Of a DNA stretch of 64,000 bases, positions 46,035-54,155 are shown piece after piece. The notes beneath the pieces are model-generated. The model was not told where the DNA came from. It worked only from the letters and a program-made list of their open reading frames with translations, and made no database searches. A program made the translations under genes and the position numbers. Every line of letters starts with the position of its first letter. Position 1 is the stretch's first letter. Origin of the DNA: Roseateles asaccharophilus (GTDB taxonomy: Bacteria; Pseudomonadota; Gammaproteobacteria; Burkholderiales; Burkholderiaceae_C); contig NZ_SNXE01000007.1 of NCBI RefSeq assembly GCF_004362405.1, positions 1-64,000 on the forward strand, given 5' to 3'.

Positions 46035-46619
46035 TCAAAGAGCCGCAATCCGCGCATACACACAGGTGTCGCGCGGCTCGCCGGCCGTGTTCAGCGCGTC
46101 GCGGCGCAGCACACCCTCCAGCTCGAAGCCGCAGCGCTCGGCCACCGCGCGGCTGCGGGTGTTCAGCGCGTCCGCACGGATCTCCACCCGGCGCGCGCGC
46201 AGCTGGGTGAACGCCATGTCGGCCAGGGCGCGCACGGCCTCGCTCACATAGCCCTGGCCCTGGGCGCTGCTGCGCACCCAGTAGCCGATCTCAAAGCGCC
46301 GCACGGCCCAATCGAGGCGGTGCAGGCCGGTGCCGCCCAAGAGGCGCCCGGCCTGGCCCTGCGGCCCCTTGAGATAGAACTGGTAGACCAGATCGCTGCG
46401 TTCGATGAAGCGCGCCACCTGGTGGCGCACCACGGCCTCGCTGTCCTCGACACTGGGCGCCGTCTGGGCCCAGATCATCCAGGGCCTGAGCTCGGCCAGG
46501 GACTCGCAGATGGCCGCATTCAGGGCCTGGCCCAGGCCGATATGGGGCATGGCAATCACCAGTCTCTCGGTCTCCAGGCGCTCCGGCACCTGGATCAGCA
46601 CGGGGTCGGGCAGGCTCAT
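46035..46619 (-). CDS. GNAT N-acetyltransferase, RimJ/RimL-like
   Basis: The 194-residue protein resembles the RimJ/RimL group that acetylates protein N-termini or small amines with acetyl-CoA. It has LETERLVIAMP at the start, GGTGLHRLDWAVRRFEIGYWV, the acetyl-CoA loop SAQGQGYVSEAVRAL and the C-terminal NTRSRAVAERCGFELEGVLRRD. ATG 46619 has AGAGGAG upstream with good spacing; a longer frame would run into the MFS gene end. It lies 31 bases downstream of the MFS transporter gene on the same strand. Confidence 0.9.
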   Translation of the reverse strand: MSLPDPVLIQVPERLETERLVIAMPHIGLGQALNAAICESLAELRPWMIWAQTAPSVEDSEAVVRHQVARFIERSDLVYQFYLKGPQGQAGRLLGGTGLHRLDWAVRRFEIGYWVRSSAQGQGYVSEAVRALADMAFTQLRARRVEIRADALNTRSRAVAERCGFELEGVLRRDALNTAGEPRDTCVYARIAAL

Positions 46620-46650
46620 GGCCGGGGCTCCTCTTGGGGCGACTTCATCA

Positions 46651-48000
46651 TCACTTGCTGGGCTGCAGGCTGGGTTCGGCACTGGCCGGGTCGGACGGCG
46701 GCTCCGGCACGCTGTCCTCAGGGCTGGGCAGCTCGCGCACGGCGCGAATCACGCCATGACGCCAGACCAGGGCCGTGAGCAGCACGGCGCCGGCGCCGGC
46801 AAAGGCCAGGGCCGCGCGCAGGCCCAGATGCTCGCCCAGCCAGCCCCCGATCAGGGCACCGGGCCCCGCCGGCAGCAGGATCAGCCAGCGCATGGTGCTG
46901 GTCATGCGGCCCAGCAGGGGCGCGGGCGTGACCGCCTGGCGCAGGGACAGGAAGTTGATGAAGATCAGCACCGCCCCGATACCAAAGGTGAAGAGCATGA
47001 AGGCAAAGGCGGCGATGCCCAGGGCATTGGCTGGCGCCACCGAGAGCAGCAGCCAGCCCAGGCCGCAGACGCCAAAGCCCGCGATCAGGCTGGGCCCGGG
47101 GCCCAGACGGCGGCTGATGCGGTGACCAAAGACGCTGGCCAGCACCGTGCCCGCGCCCAGGGCCACATAGCTCAGGCCCACGGTCTGGCCCGAGAGGCCC
47201 AGGGTGCGCGTGGCAAAGAGGATCTGCACCACCAGGGCCGCGTTGTGGAAGAGCTGCCAGCCGCCCACGGCGGCGGCCAGGCTCACCAGCAGGCGCTTGT
47301 TGCGCACAAAGCGCAGGCCGGCCTTGAGGTCACGCCAGAAGTCCGCGTCGGGCTGCACGCGCAGCTGCTCCTGCACCTTGATGCCGCGCAGGATCAGGGC
47401 CGAGATCAGCACCAGCACCGCATTCACCGCCAGGGCCATGGGTGCGCCCATGAGCTTGATAAGCGCGCCCGCCAAGCCGGGGCCGGCGACCTCGGCACCG
47501 GACGAAGCCAAGGCATTCTTGGCATGGGCCTCCACCAGGCGCTCGCGCGGCACCACCTGGGTCAGCACGATCTGGGCGGCGCTGCCGGCCGTGGTGTAGA
47601 CCGTGCCCAGCACAAAGCCCACCGCATAGAGCCAGGTCATGGACAACCAGCCCATCCATGCGGCCACGGGCACGGTGGCCACGACCAGGGCCAGGCAGGT
47701 CTCGCCCCAGATATAGACCGGCAGCTTGCGCACCCGGTCCAGCCACACGCCCGAGGGCAGGGAGAAGAGCACAAAGGGCGCGATCTCCATGGCCGTGAGC
47801 AGGCCCATCTGGGTGGGGCTGGCGTTCAGCAGCAGTGCCGCCGTCAGCGGCAGGGCCAGCATGGTGATCTGCCCACCCAGGGAGCTGATCAGGATGGAAC
47901 TCCAGAGGCGGCGGTAGATACGGTCGCGCAGCAGATCCCCGGGAGGCAGGGTCAGGCTTTGCTTGAGCCGGTCAAACCAGGGCGTGGGCCGGGTCGACAT
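46651..48000 (-). CDS. MFS exporter (MFS_3/EntS-like)
   Basis: The 449-residue polytopic protein has about 12 hydrophobic helices. Its first helices (LWSSILISSLGGQITMLALPLTAALLLN) and the SLPSGVWLDRVRKLPVYIWGE loop after TM2 are typical of the MFS_3/EntS-like drug or siderophore exporters. ATG 48000 has GGAG 6 bases upstream; an in-frame start at 48024 is less good. A nested inverted repeat lies just upstream in its leader. The C-terminus is Pro/Ser/Glu-rich. Substrate unknown. Confidence 0.88.
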   Translation of the reverse strand: MSTRPTPWFDRLKQSLTLPPGDLLRDRIYRRLWSSILISSLGGQITMLALPLTAALLLNASPTQMGLLTAMEIAPFVLFSLPSGVWLDRVRKLPVYIWGETCLALVVATVPVAAWMGWLSMTWLYAVGFVLGTVYTTAGSAAQIVLTQVVPRERLVEAHAKNALASSGAEVAGPGLAGALIKLMGAPMALAVNAVLVLISALILRGIKVQEQLRVQPDADFWRDLKAGLRFVRNKRLLVSLAAAVGGWQLFHNAALVVQILFATRTLGLSGQTVGLSYVALGAGTVLASVFGHRISRRLGPGPSLIAGFGVCGLGWLLLSVAPANALGIAAFAFMLFTFGIGAVLIFINFLSLRQAVTPAPLLGRMTSTMRWLILLPAGPGALIGGWLGEHLGLRAALAFAGAGAVLLTALVWRHGVIRAVRELPSPEDSVPEPPSDPASAEPSLQPSK

Positions 48001-48016
48001 GGGAATCTCCAGAATC

Positions 48017-48063
48017 GGCGCCACAAGCGAGCTCCAGACCGGGAGCTCTCAAAGGCTGGCGCC
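48017..48063 (-). promoter_or_regulatory. Nested inverted repeat in the leader of the MFS gene
   Basis: Outer arms GGCGCCA/TGGCGCC (48,017-48,023 and 48,057-48,063) enclose inner arms GAGCTCC/GGAGCTC (48,029-48,035 and 48,042-48,048). The structure ends 16 bases before the MFS start. It could be an operator or a leader hairpin. The rest of 48,064-48,274 shows no gene. Confidence 0.4.
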
Positions 48064-48274
48064 AAGATAAACAAGACGGGGAGCGGCGGGGAAGCGCGGT
48101 GTCCCCGAAAAGGCAGCGCGGAGCGCTCAGGCAAACAAGCCGCGCGCGACCACCGGCGCCACGGCAAGGCCCGTGGTGCGGCATCTGGTGCGATCGAGCA
48201 GCTTGGTCATGGCCGGCTTGGGAGTGAGCAAGCATCGTACAGGCTCGCTTGACGCCGGACAAGTTCGGGCCGCC

Positions 48275-49150
48275 TCAGCCCGGGCGCTGATCGCGCAGCG
48301 GACGGCGCTGCGCGCCCCAGAAACGGCCCTCGCGGCGATAGCCCAGGCGCTCGTAGAGGCCTATGGCCACGTCCTCGGGGTCGGCGCAGATCACCAGGCG
48401 CTCCAAGCCCATGCGCTCCACACCGTGCAGGCTGGTCGCGGCAATCAAGGCGCTGCACAGGCCGCGGCGGCGCCAGTCCGGGTGCGTGCCCACAAACTGG
48501 AAGCGCCCCAGCCGGCCTGCGTGGAACAGGCCGCAGTCGGCCACCAGGGCGCCGCTGGCGCGGTGGCGGATGCCAAACCAATGGCCCCGCCCCGCTGCCT
48601 GCATGGCGGCATAGCGCCGCATCTGCCTCAGACGGAACTCACGGTAGCGGTCGCCCTCGAACCCCGGGGGACGGCTGGCGCATTGCAGGTCCACGACCTC
48701 GACCTGCCGCCCTGGCCGCCCCAGATCCAGCATCTGGAACTCGAAGTCCGACGCCAGCGGGCGACTCGGGGGCCGCAGCTGAGCGGCCCCGGCGCTGAGC
48801 TGGGCCGTGGCAAAGATCTCGAAGCCGGCCGCCTGCCAGCTCAGCAGGGGCTCATGGGGAGCGCGGGCATCGAAGCCTATGGCCACATGGCCGGACTGCG
48901 GCATATGGCGGCCCACCTCGTCCTCGAAGCGTGCCAGCCAATGCGCCAGATCGGCATCGCGCGGCGGCTGCGGCAGCACCAGACAGTTGCCCCAGTAGAA
49001 GAGCGGGTTGTCCGGCGTGCGCAGCACCAGGCAGTCGGGCCGCGCCTGCACCAGGCCGTCGAAGCGGATGAAGATCAGCTCGGTCTGCCAGCCCAGGGAG
49101 AAGCTGGCGGGCGAAAGCGGCACGGCATCGGATTCGAGACTGGGACACAT
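48275..49150 (-). CDS. GNAT N-acetyltransferase, two-domain
   Basis: This 291-residue protein has an N-terminal degenerate half (LFYWGNCLVLPQPPRDADL) and a C-terminal GNAT domain. The latter shows ALVADCGLFHAGRLGRFQFVGTHPDWRRRGLCSAL with the acetyl-CoA loop (RRRGLCSA), followed by ADPEDVAIGLYERLGYRREG. Duplicated-GNAT architecture suggests acetylation of a small molecule or peptide. The substrate is unknown. The gene stands alone, 84 bases downstream of a gamma-glutamyltransferase gene on the same strand. Confidence 0.82.
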   Translation of the reverse strand: MCPSLESDAVPLSPASFSLGWQTELIFIRFDGLVQARPDCLVLRTPDNPLFYWGNCLVLPQPPRDADLAHWLARFEDEVGRHMPQSGHVAIGFDARAPHEPLLSWQAAGFEIFATAQLSAGAAQLRPPSRPLASDFEFQMLDLGRPGRQVEVVDLQCASRPPGFEGDRYREFRLRQMRRYAAMQAAGRGHWFGIRHRASGALVADCGLFHAGRLGRFQFVGTHPDWRRRGLCSALIAATSLHGVERMGLERLVICADPEDVAIGLYERLGYRREGRFWGAQRRPLRDQRPG

Positions 49151-49234
49151 GCCCGCAAGCCTAGCGCGAGCACGGCTGCCCGCCCAGTGCCCAGTGCCCG
49201 GAGCAGGGCCGGCCCCTGCAGCCCCCGGGCAGCC

Positions 49235-50863
49235 TCAATAGCCCACGGCCGCGCCATCGCGGCGCGGGTCGCTGGCCGCCACATAGCCCTCCACTGCCGG
49301 GTCGCCCAGGCGCCAGATGAACTGGCCGGCGCCGAAGTCCTGGTAGCTGTCGTGGATGTCGCCGATCTCGTGCCCCAGGGCGCGCAGACCCTCGATGGTC
49401 TCGGGCTTCATGCTGGGCTCCACATTGATGGACAGGCCCTCGTTGAAGCGCCAGCGCGGCGCGTCGCAGGCGGCCTGGGGATGCTGCTTGTAGTCGAGCA
49501 TGCGCACCAGGGTCTGCATATGGCCCTGGGGCTGCATATTGCCGCCCATCACGCCATAGCTCATCACCGGCTGGCCGTTCTGGGTCAGGAAGGCCGGGAT
49601 GATGGTGTGGAAGGGGCGCTTGCCCGGCGCCACCTGGTTGGCGAAGCCGTCTTCCAGCGTGAAGCCATGGCCGCGGTTCTGCAGCGAGACACCATAGCCC
49701 GGCACCACCAGGCCCGAGCCGAAGCCCATGTAATTGCTCTGGATGAAGCTGACCATCATGCCGCTCTCGTCGGCCGTGGTCAGGTAGATGGTGCCGCCCT
49801 TGACCGGGTTGCCGGCCTTGAAGTCCTGGGCCTTCCTGGGGTCGATCAGCTTGGCACGCTCGGCCAGATAGGCCGGGTCCAGCATCTGGGCCGGCGTCAT
49901 CGCCATCGCGGCGGGCTCGGCCACGTATTTGTAGACATCGGCAAAGGCCAGCTTCATGGCCTCGATCTGCAGATGCTGGGAGGCGGTGCTGTCCACCGCA
50001 TGCTGGGCCACATCCAGATGCTTGAGGATGCCCAGGGCCATCAGGGCCGCGATGCCCTGGCCGTTGGGCGGAATCTCGTGCAGGGTGTGGCCGGCATAGT
50101 CCTGGCTAATGGGGGTGACCCACTCGGGCTGGTAGGCCGCGAAGTCGGCCGCGGTCATCGCGCCACCGGTCTGCTTGGCAAAGGCCTCCACGGCCGCAGC
50201 CACCTCGCCGCGGTAGAAGGCCTCGCCCTGGGTCTCGGCGATCAGGCGCAGGGTGCGTGCCGCCGCCTTGAACTGAAAAAGCTCACCCACATGGGGCGCG
50301 CGGCCCTTGGGCAGAAAGGCCTCGGCAAAGCCGGGCTGGGCCACCAGCTCCTCGACCTTGGAGGCCAGGGTCCACTTCTGCTGCACGATCACCGGCACCG
50401 CATAGCCGCGCTCGGCAATCTCGATGGCCGGCGCCATCAGATCGGCAAAGGGCAGCTTGCCAAAGCGCTGGCTCAGAGCCACCCAGCCGGCCACCGCGCC
50501 GGGCACGGTGACGGCATCCCAGCCGCGCTTGGGCAGGCTCTTGGCCTCAGCGCCGTACTTCTTGCGGAAATAGCCCACATCCCAGGCCTGGGGCGCGCGG
50601 CCCGAGGCGTTGAGGCCATGCAGCTGCTGGCCGTCCCAGAGGATGGCAAAGGCGTCCGAGCCCAGGCCGTTGCTGCAGGGCTCCACCAGGGTCATGCAGG
50701 CCGCAGTGGCGATGGCGGCGTCCACCGCATTGCCGCCCTGGGCCAGGATGCGCAGGCCCGCCTGCGCCGCCAGCGGGTGCGAGGTGGACACGATAGTGCG
50801 GGCGAACAGCGGGCTGCGCTGGCTGGGGTAGCCGCTGTTCCAGTCAAAGGCGTGCTGGCTCAT
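49235..50863 (-). CDS. Gamma-glutamyltransferase family protein
   Basis: The family cleaves gamma-glutamyl amides such as glutathione after autocatalytic maturation. The 542-residue protein has the family motifs AAQAGLRILAQGGNAVDAA, NGLGSDAFAI, PPNGQGIAAL and LEIMKLAFAD-like helix. The presumed nucleophile Thr358 lies in VKGGTIYLTTAD, at the start of the small subunit. The C-terminus has MSYGVMGGNMQPQGHMQ and the SDPRRDGAAVGY end. No signal peptide is visible with ATG 50863, so a cytoplasmic YwrD-like role or use of another start is possible. It is divergent from a LysR gene, with palindromes between. Confidence 0.92.
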   Translation of the reverse strand: MSQHAFDWNSGYPSQRSPLFARTIVSTSHPLAAQAGLRILAQGGNAVDAAIATAACMTLVEPCSNGLGSDAFAILWDGQQLHGLNASGRAPQAWDVGYFRKKYGAEAKSLPKRGWDAVTVPGAVAGWVALSQRFGKLPFADLMAPAIEIAERGYAVPVIVQQKWTLASKVEELVAQPGFAEAFLPKGRAPHVGELFQFKAAARTLRLIAETQGEAFYRGEVAAAVEAFAKQTGGAMTAADFAAYQPEWVTPISQDYAGHTLHEIPPNGQGIAALMALGILKHLDVAQHAVDSTASQHLQIEAMKLAFADVYKYVAEPAAMAMTPAQMLDPAYLAERAKLIDPRKAQDFKAGNPVKGGTIYLTTADESGMMVSFIQSNYMGFGSGLVVPGYGVSLQNRGHGFTLEDGFANQVAPGKRPFHTIIPAFLTQNGQPVMSYGVMGGNMQPQGHMQTLVRMLDYKQHPQAACDAPRWRFNEGLSINVEPSMKPETIEGLRALGHEIGDIHDSYQDFGAGQFIWRLGDPAVEGYVAASDPRRDGAAVGY

Positions 50864-50931
50864 GGTGATGAAGAACTCCGGAAGCAGTGGGGGCGGAAGT
50901 GACGAGTCCCGATTGTGAGAGCTGGCCCATC

Positions 50932-50976
50932 GCAAGAAAAGCTAATATTTCTTGCCTCTATCACAAGACTTTCTTG
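50932..50976. promoter_or_regulatory. Paired palindromes between ggt-like and lysR genes, probable LysR operator
   Basis: A perfect 8-bp inverted repeat GCAAGAAA/TTTCTTGC with an 8-base spacer (50,932-50,955) is followed by CAAGA-CTT-TCTTG (50,964-50,976), which ends two bases before the regulator ATG. The shared CAAGA/TCTTG half-sites suggest one protein binding both: activation site plus autorepression site, as is usual for LysR regulators and divergent targets. Confidence 0.7.
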
Positions 50977-50978
50977 CC

Positions 50979-51872
50979 ATGCCCAGCCTGCGTACCCTTC
51001 GCTGCTTTGTCGCCGTGGCGCGCCAGGGCTCCTTCGCCGCCGGCGCGGCCGAGGTGGCCCTGACCCAGGCCGCGGTGAGCCTGCAGATGCGCAATCTGGA
51101 GGTCGAGCTCAAGCGCACGCTCTTCGACCGCGGCGGCCAGGGCGGGCGCTCGGCCCAGCTCAATGCCGCGGGTCAGGCCCTGCTGCCCTGGGCGGAGCGC
51201 ATGCTGGCCCTGGATGCGCAGCTGCACGAAGAGCTGCGGGACGCTGCCCAGCGCGCCGATCCCATGCAGGGTGCCTACCGGGTGGGCGCCGTGGTCTCGG
51301 CCGTCGCGCCACTGGCCCACGCGGTGGTGGCGCTCAAGCAGGCGCACGCGGGTCTGGAGCTCAAGTTGGTCTCGGCCAAGTCGGGCGAGCTGGCGGCCCA
51401 GGTGCAGGCCGGCCAGCTCGATGCCGCCGTGCTGGTGCGGGGCCCGGGTCGCATTGCGCCGGGGCTCGCCTGGATTCCTCTGTATGAGGAGGCCCTGGTG
51501 CTGCTGGCGCCGGCCGATGCGGCGCGCCAGAGTCCCGCCCGGCTGCTGAGCCGCAGCCCCTTTCTGCGCTTTGACCGCAGCGAGCGCACCGGCGTGCTGG
51601 TGGAACAGGCCCTGCGCCGCCTGGGGTATCCCAAGCGGCAGGAGTTCCTGGAACTCAACTCCATCGAGGCCCTGGCCGAGCTGGTGCGTCAGCGCGTGGG
51701 CGTGGCCCTGCTCCCCCTGCTGCGCAAGGCCGGCTGGGAGCAAGACCCGGCACTGCGCGTGCTGCCGCTACCGGGCCTGCCGCTGCGGCGCAGCCTGGGC
51801 CTGCTGTGTCGGCGCAGCGTGCGCGGGCCGCTGACCGATGCCATCGTGAAGCAGTTCGGCAGCCACTTGTAA
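50979..51872 (+). CDS. LysR-family transcriptional regulator
   Basis: The 297-residue regulator has an N-terminal winged helix-turn-helix (LRTLRCFVAVARQGSFAAGA, VALTQAAVSLQMRNLE) and a C-terminal periplasmic-binding-like effector domain. ATG 50979 gives the standard LysR N-terminus; an upstream TTG would add nine residues with no homology. It is divergent from the gamma-glutamyltransferase gene and probably controls it and itself through the palindromes between them. Effector unknown. Confidence 0.92.
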   Translation: MPSLRTLRCFVAVARQGSFAAGAAEVALTQAAVSLQMRNLEVELKRTLFDRGGQGGRSAQLNAAGQALLPWAERMLALDAQLHEELRDAAQRADPMQGAYRVGAVVSAVAPLAHAVVALKQAHAGLELKLVSAKSGELAAQVQAGQLDAAVLVRGPGRIAPGLAWIPLYEEALVLLAPADAARQSPARLLSRSPFLRFDRSERTGVLVEQALRRLGYPKRQEFLELNSIEALAELVRQRVGVALLPLLRKAGWEQDPALRVLPLPGLPLRRSLGLLCRRSVRGPLTDAIVKQFGSHL

Positions 51873-51960
51873 GACATTGCAAGCAGCTCGCCAGGGGGTC
51901 AACTGCGGGTCTTCCGCCCTCGTTGTGTCACTACCTTTCACCACTCCACGGAGAGTCACG

Positions 51961-52278
51961 ATGAGCACCCTGAAGACCACCCTGAGCACCGCCCTGCTGG
52001 CCCTGTCTGCCGGTGTTGCCCTGGCACAAGCCCCTGCGGCTCCGGCGGCCACGCCGGCTCCCAAGACCGAGGCCAAGGCCGAGGTGAAGGCTGCCGCGAA
52101 GGCCGAGCCCAAGGTCGAAGCCAAGGTGGCCGCACCGGCTCAGGCCGCAGCCTCGCAGGCTGCCGCCAAGCCCGCCGCCAAGGCCGAGACCGCCAAGGAA
52201 GCCACGGCCAAGCCCGCAGCCGCGGCGGCCGTCAAGCCTGAAGCCAAGACCGAGACCAAGCCGGCCGCCAAGCCCTGA
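51961..52278 (+). CDS. Exported Ala/Lys/Pro-rich low-complexity protein
   Basis: This 105-residue product has a signal peptide (LSTALLALSAGVALAQ) followed by a mature part made almost wholly of Ala, Lys, Pro, Glu and Thr in imperfect KAE/AKP repeats. CACGGAGAG lies upstream of the ATG. Such a highly basic, unstructured exported chain could bind polyanions (cell-wall or exopolysaccharide) or act as a spacer; no family was recognised. Two hairpins follow the stop. Confidence 0.65.
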   Translation: MSTLKTTLSTALLALSAGVALAQAPAAPAATPAPKTEAKAEVKAAAKAEPKVEAKVAAPAQAAASQAAAKPAAKAETAKEATAKPAAAAAVKPEAKTETKPAAKP

Positions 52279-52318
52279 TCACATCGGGTCCGCGCCTCAA
52301 CGGCAAGACCTGACCCCC

Positions 52319-52365
52319 GCGGAGCTGCGGCTCCGCCCCCCGCCGCAAGGTTCACCCCTTGCGGC
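52319..52365. terminator. Two adjacent hairpins between convergent genes
   Basis: GCGGAGC/GCTCCGC (52,319-52,336, loop TGCG) and GCCGCAAGG/CCTTGCGGC (52,342-52,365, 6-base loop) lie between the Ala/Lys-rich gene and the convergent GNAT gene. No T-run is present; they probably act as terminators or 3'-end stabilisers in both directions. Confidence 0.55.
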
Positions 52366-52457
52366 GCTGCGCGTTCTGGTGAATCCGGAATGCGCGCTGC
52401 GCGGCAAGGATCGCTCTGTCGACCTTGTTGTTCTTCTTCTCCGTGGTGTGCTCCGTT

Positions 52458-52940
52458 TCAGAGCCCCTTGTCGCGCAACACCATCAGCAAGTCTGGGCAG
52501 CCTTCCTCATTGCCCGAACCATCACCCCGCGCCTGCACAACGAAGCCATGACGCTCGTAGAAGCGCCGCGCTCCCGCGTTCGCCTCGAAGGTATGGAGCT
52601 TGAGCGGCCGTGGCAGGCGTGCCAAGGCATGCATCAGCAAACGCGTGCCCAGGCCGCGTCCCATATGGTCGGGATGCAGATACAGCTGATCGATCCATGC
52701 ACCCTCCTCCTCGGCAAGCTCCGGTGCCTCGCTGAGAAAGCCCAGCACTGGCCCCTTGATCGTTTCGCTCACGACCCAGGTACGTCCCGCTGGCAGCAGG
52801 ATGTCGGCCACCCAGCTCCGCACCTCGGCCTCGGTGTGGGACAAAGGTGCATAGGCCAGGTAAATGCGGCGGGCCGCCAGATAGAGGCTGGCGATCGGCT
52901 CGGCATCCCGGGCGCTGGCCGGCCGGATTTCATGGCTCAT
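52458..52940 (-). CDS. GNAT N-acetyltransferase
   Basis: The 160-residue single-domain GNAT protein begins [20 protein letters not shown]. It has the central [20 protein letters not shown], containing the acetyl-CoA-binding R-G-x-G-loop, and the C-terminal [18 protein letters not shown] 52940 is preferred over 52982, which adds 14 atypical residues and would come within a few bases of the divergent ureG. Substrate unknown. Confidence 0.88.
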   Translation of the reverse strand: MSHEIRPASARDAEPIASLYLAARRIYLAYAPLSHTEAEVRSWVADILLPAGRTWVVSETIKGPVLGFLSEAPELAEEEGAWIDQLYLHPDHMGRGLGTRLLMHALARLPRPLKLHTFEANAGARRFYERHGFVVQARGDGSGNEEGCPDLLMVLRDKGL

Positions 52941-52987
52941 GGCACTATGTTTGCTTGCATCGCTGGACCGCCATACTGACACAAGCC

Positions 52988-53644
52988 ATGAGCACGACCA
53001 CTCCCCTGCACCACATTCCCGGCCGTACCAAGAAGCTGCCCCCGCTGCGCGTGGGTGTGGGCGGTCCGGTGGGTTCCGGCAAGACCACCCTGGTCGAGGT
53101 GCTGTGCAAGAACCTGCGCGAGCGCTACGACCTGGTGGTGGTCACCAATGACATCTACACCAAGGAAGACCAGCGCCTGCTCACCGTGGCCGGCGCGCTG
53201 GAGCCCGAGCGCATCATGGGTGTGGAAACGGGCGGCTGCCCGCACACCGCCATTCGCGAGGACTGCTCCATCAATCTCGAAGCGGTGGACCGCCTGCTGG
53301 AAAAGTTCCCGAACGCCGACATCGTCTTTGTGGAGAGCGGGGGCGACAACCTGGCCGCCACCTTCAGCCCCGAGCTCTCGGACCTGACCATCTATGTGAT
53401 CGATGTGGCCGCGGGCGAGAAGATCCCACGCAAGGGCGGCCCCGGCATCACCAAGAGCGATCTTTTCGTGATCAACAAGACCGATCTGGCGCCGCATGTG
53501 GGCGCCAATCTGGAGATCATGGAGGCGGACACCCGGCGCATGCGCCCCACCAAGCCCTTTGTGATGAGCAATCTCAAGACCGGCACCGGCCTGGATCAGG
53601 TGATTGATTTCATTGAGACCAAGGGCCTGCTGAAGGCCGCCTGA
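52988..53644 (+). CDS. ureG: Urease accessory GTPase UreG
   Basis: UreG is the SIMIBI-class GTPase that delivers nickel to urease with UreF/UreD(H) and UreE. The 218-residue protein has the P-loop GPVGSGKTT (26-34), [12 protein letters not shown], the metal-binding Cys84-Pro85-His86 in [11 protein letters not shown], and the guanine-specificity NKTDL. ATG 52988 fits the family N-terminus. The gene normally ends a ureDABCEFG operon; here no other urease gene is in the flanking sequence, and both neighbours face differently. A duplicated or relocated gene, or a role in hydrogenase-like nickel delivery, is possible. Confidence 0.94.
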   Translation: MSTTTPLHHIPGRTKKLPPLRVGVGGPVGSGKTTLVEVLCKNLRERYDLVVVTNDIYTKEDQRLLTVAGALEPERIMGVETGGCPHTAIREDCSINLEAVDRLLEKFPNADIVFVESGGDNLAATFSPELSDLTIYVIDVAAGEKIPRKGGPGITKSDLFVINKTDLAPHVGANLEIMEADTRRMRPTKPFVMSNLKTGTGLDQVIDFIETKGLLKAA

Positions 53645-53678
53645 GTGCCGCGCGGGCTACGACAGCCCGCGACGGCAC
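53645..53678. terminator. Long hairpin between ureG and bfd
   Basis: A 14-bp stem (GTGCCG + CGCGGGCT pairing with AGCCCGCG + CGGCAC, one bulged A, 5-base loop) begins at the base after the ureG stop and ends 6 bases before the convergent bfd stop. No T-run follows; it is likely a shared bidirectional terminator. Confidence 0.65.
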
Positions 53679-53684
53679 GCCACA

Positions 53685-53930
53685 TCAGGCCAGGCTGAGC
53701 GGCACGACCTTGCGTTCGCTGCCGCCGGCCACGTCCACATGACACAGACCCGGACAGCCCTGCTTGCTGCCCACCGCCACATCAAAGACCTCGCGGGCGC
53801 AGTCGTGGCAGCAACCACAGGCCGAGGCCACCCGGGTTTCGTCCTGCAGGAGCTCGAAGTTCCGGATGCCGGCGTCCACGGCATGGCGGATGTCGCGGTC
53901 GGAAACTCGGTGGCAGAGGCAGACGATCAT
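53685..53930 (-). CDS. bfd: Bacterioferritin-associated ferredoxin
   Basis: Bfd reduces ferric iron stored in bacterioferritin and so mobilises it. The 81-residue protein has the [2Fe-2S] ligand set at Cys4, Cys6, Cys38 and Cys41, the same numbering as E. coli Bfd, within MIVCLCHRVSD and ACGCCHDC. A C-terminal tail of about 20 residues beyond the usual domain contains two more Cys (CPGLC). ATG 53930 matches family N-termini. It is on the same strand as bfr and has a Fur-box-like site upstream. Confidence 0.92.
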   Translation of the reverse strand: MIVCLCHRVSDRDIRHAVDAGIRNFELLQDETRVASACGCCHDCAREVFDVAVGSKQGCPGLCHVDVAGGSERKVVPLSLA

Positions 53931-53994
53931 GGTGGCGTGAGCGGGCTGGAACGCCCGGCGGATCAGGTGTCCGGGCGTCACGCACTCTAAAGCA

Positions 53995-54013
53995 AATGCG
54001 AACCTTTCTCAAT
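53995..54013 (-). promoter_or_regulatory. Fur-box-like site upstream of bfd
   Basis: The 19-base element AATGCGAACCTTTCTCAAT resembles the betaproteobacterial Fur box form AATGCGAATNATTCTCATT and lies about 65-85 bases before the bfd ATG. Iron repression of bfd is expected from other bacteria. Confidence 0.5.
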
Positions 54014-54087
54014 CATATTCGCAGCAAAGACCCGCGCCGCCGCCGGGATTTGCGCAGAAAAGTCATCAACAAACCCTACGAATGACA

Positions 54088-54112
54088 AAGGCCGCGGCTG
54101 AGCCGCGGCCTT
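54088..54112 (-). terminator. Strong hairpin downstream of bfr
   Basis: This is a perfect 11-bp inverted repeat (AAGGCCGCGGC / GCCGCGGCCTT) with a 3-base loop. On the minus strand it is followed by a short TTTG run. It lies about 45 bases after the bfr stop and separates bfr from bfd. Confidence 0.75.
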
Positions 54113-54155
54113 GCTGATGTCGCCGGCCCATCGCGGGCCGGTTCATCAAGCGGGT

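Noticed and set aside
48173-50902. 909-residue plus-strand frame over the GNAT and gamma-glutamyltransferase genes
   Set aside because: It crosses two real minus-strand genes and the gap between them, has no recognisable domain, and has shadow-type composition.
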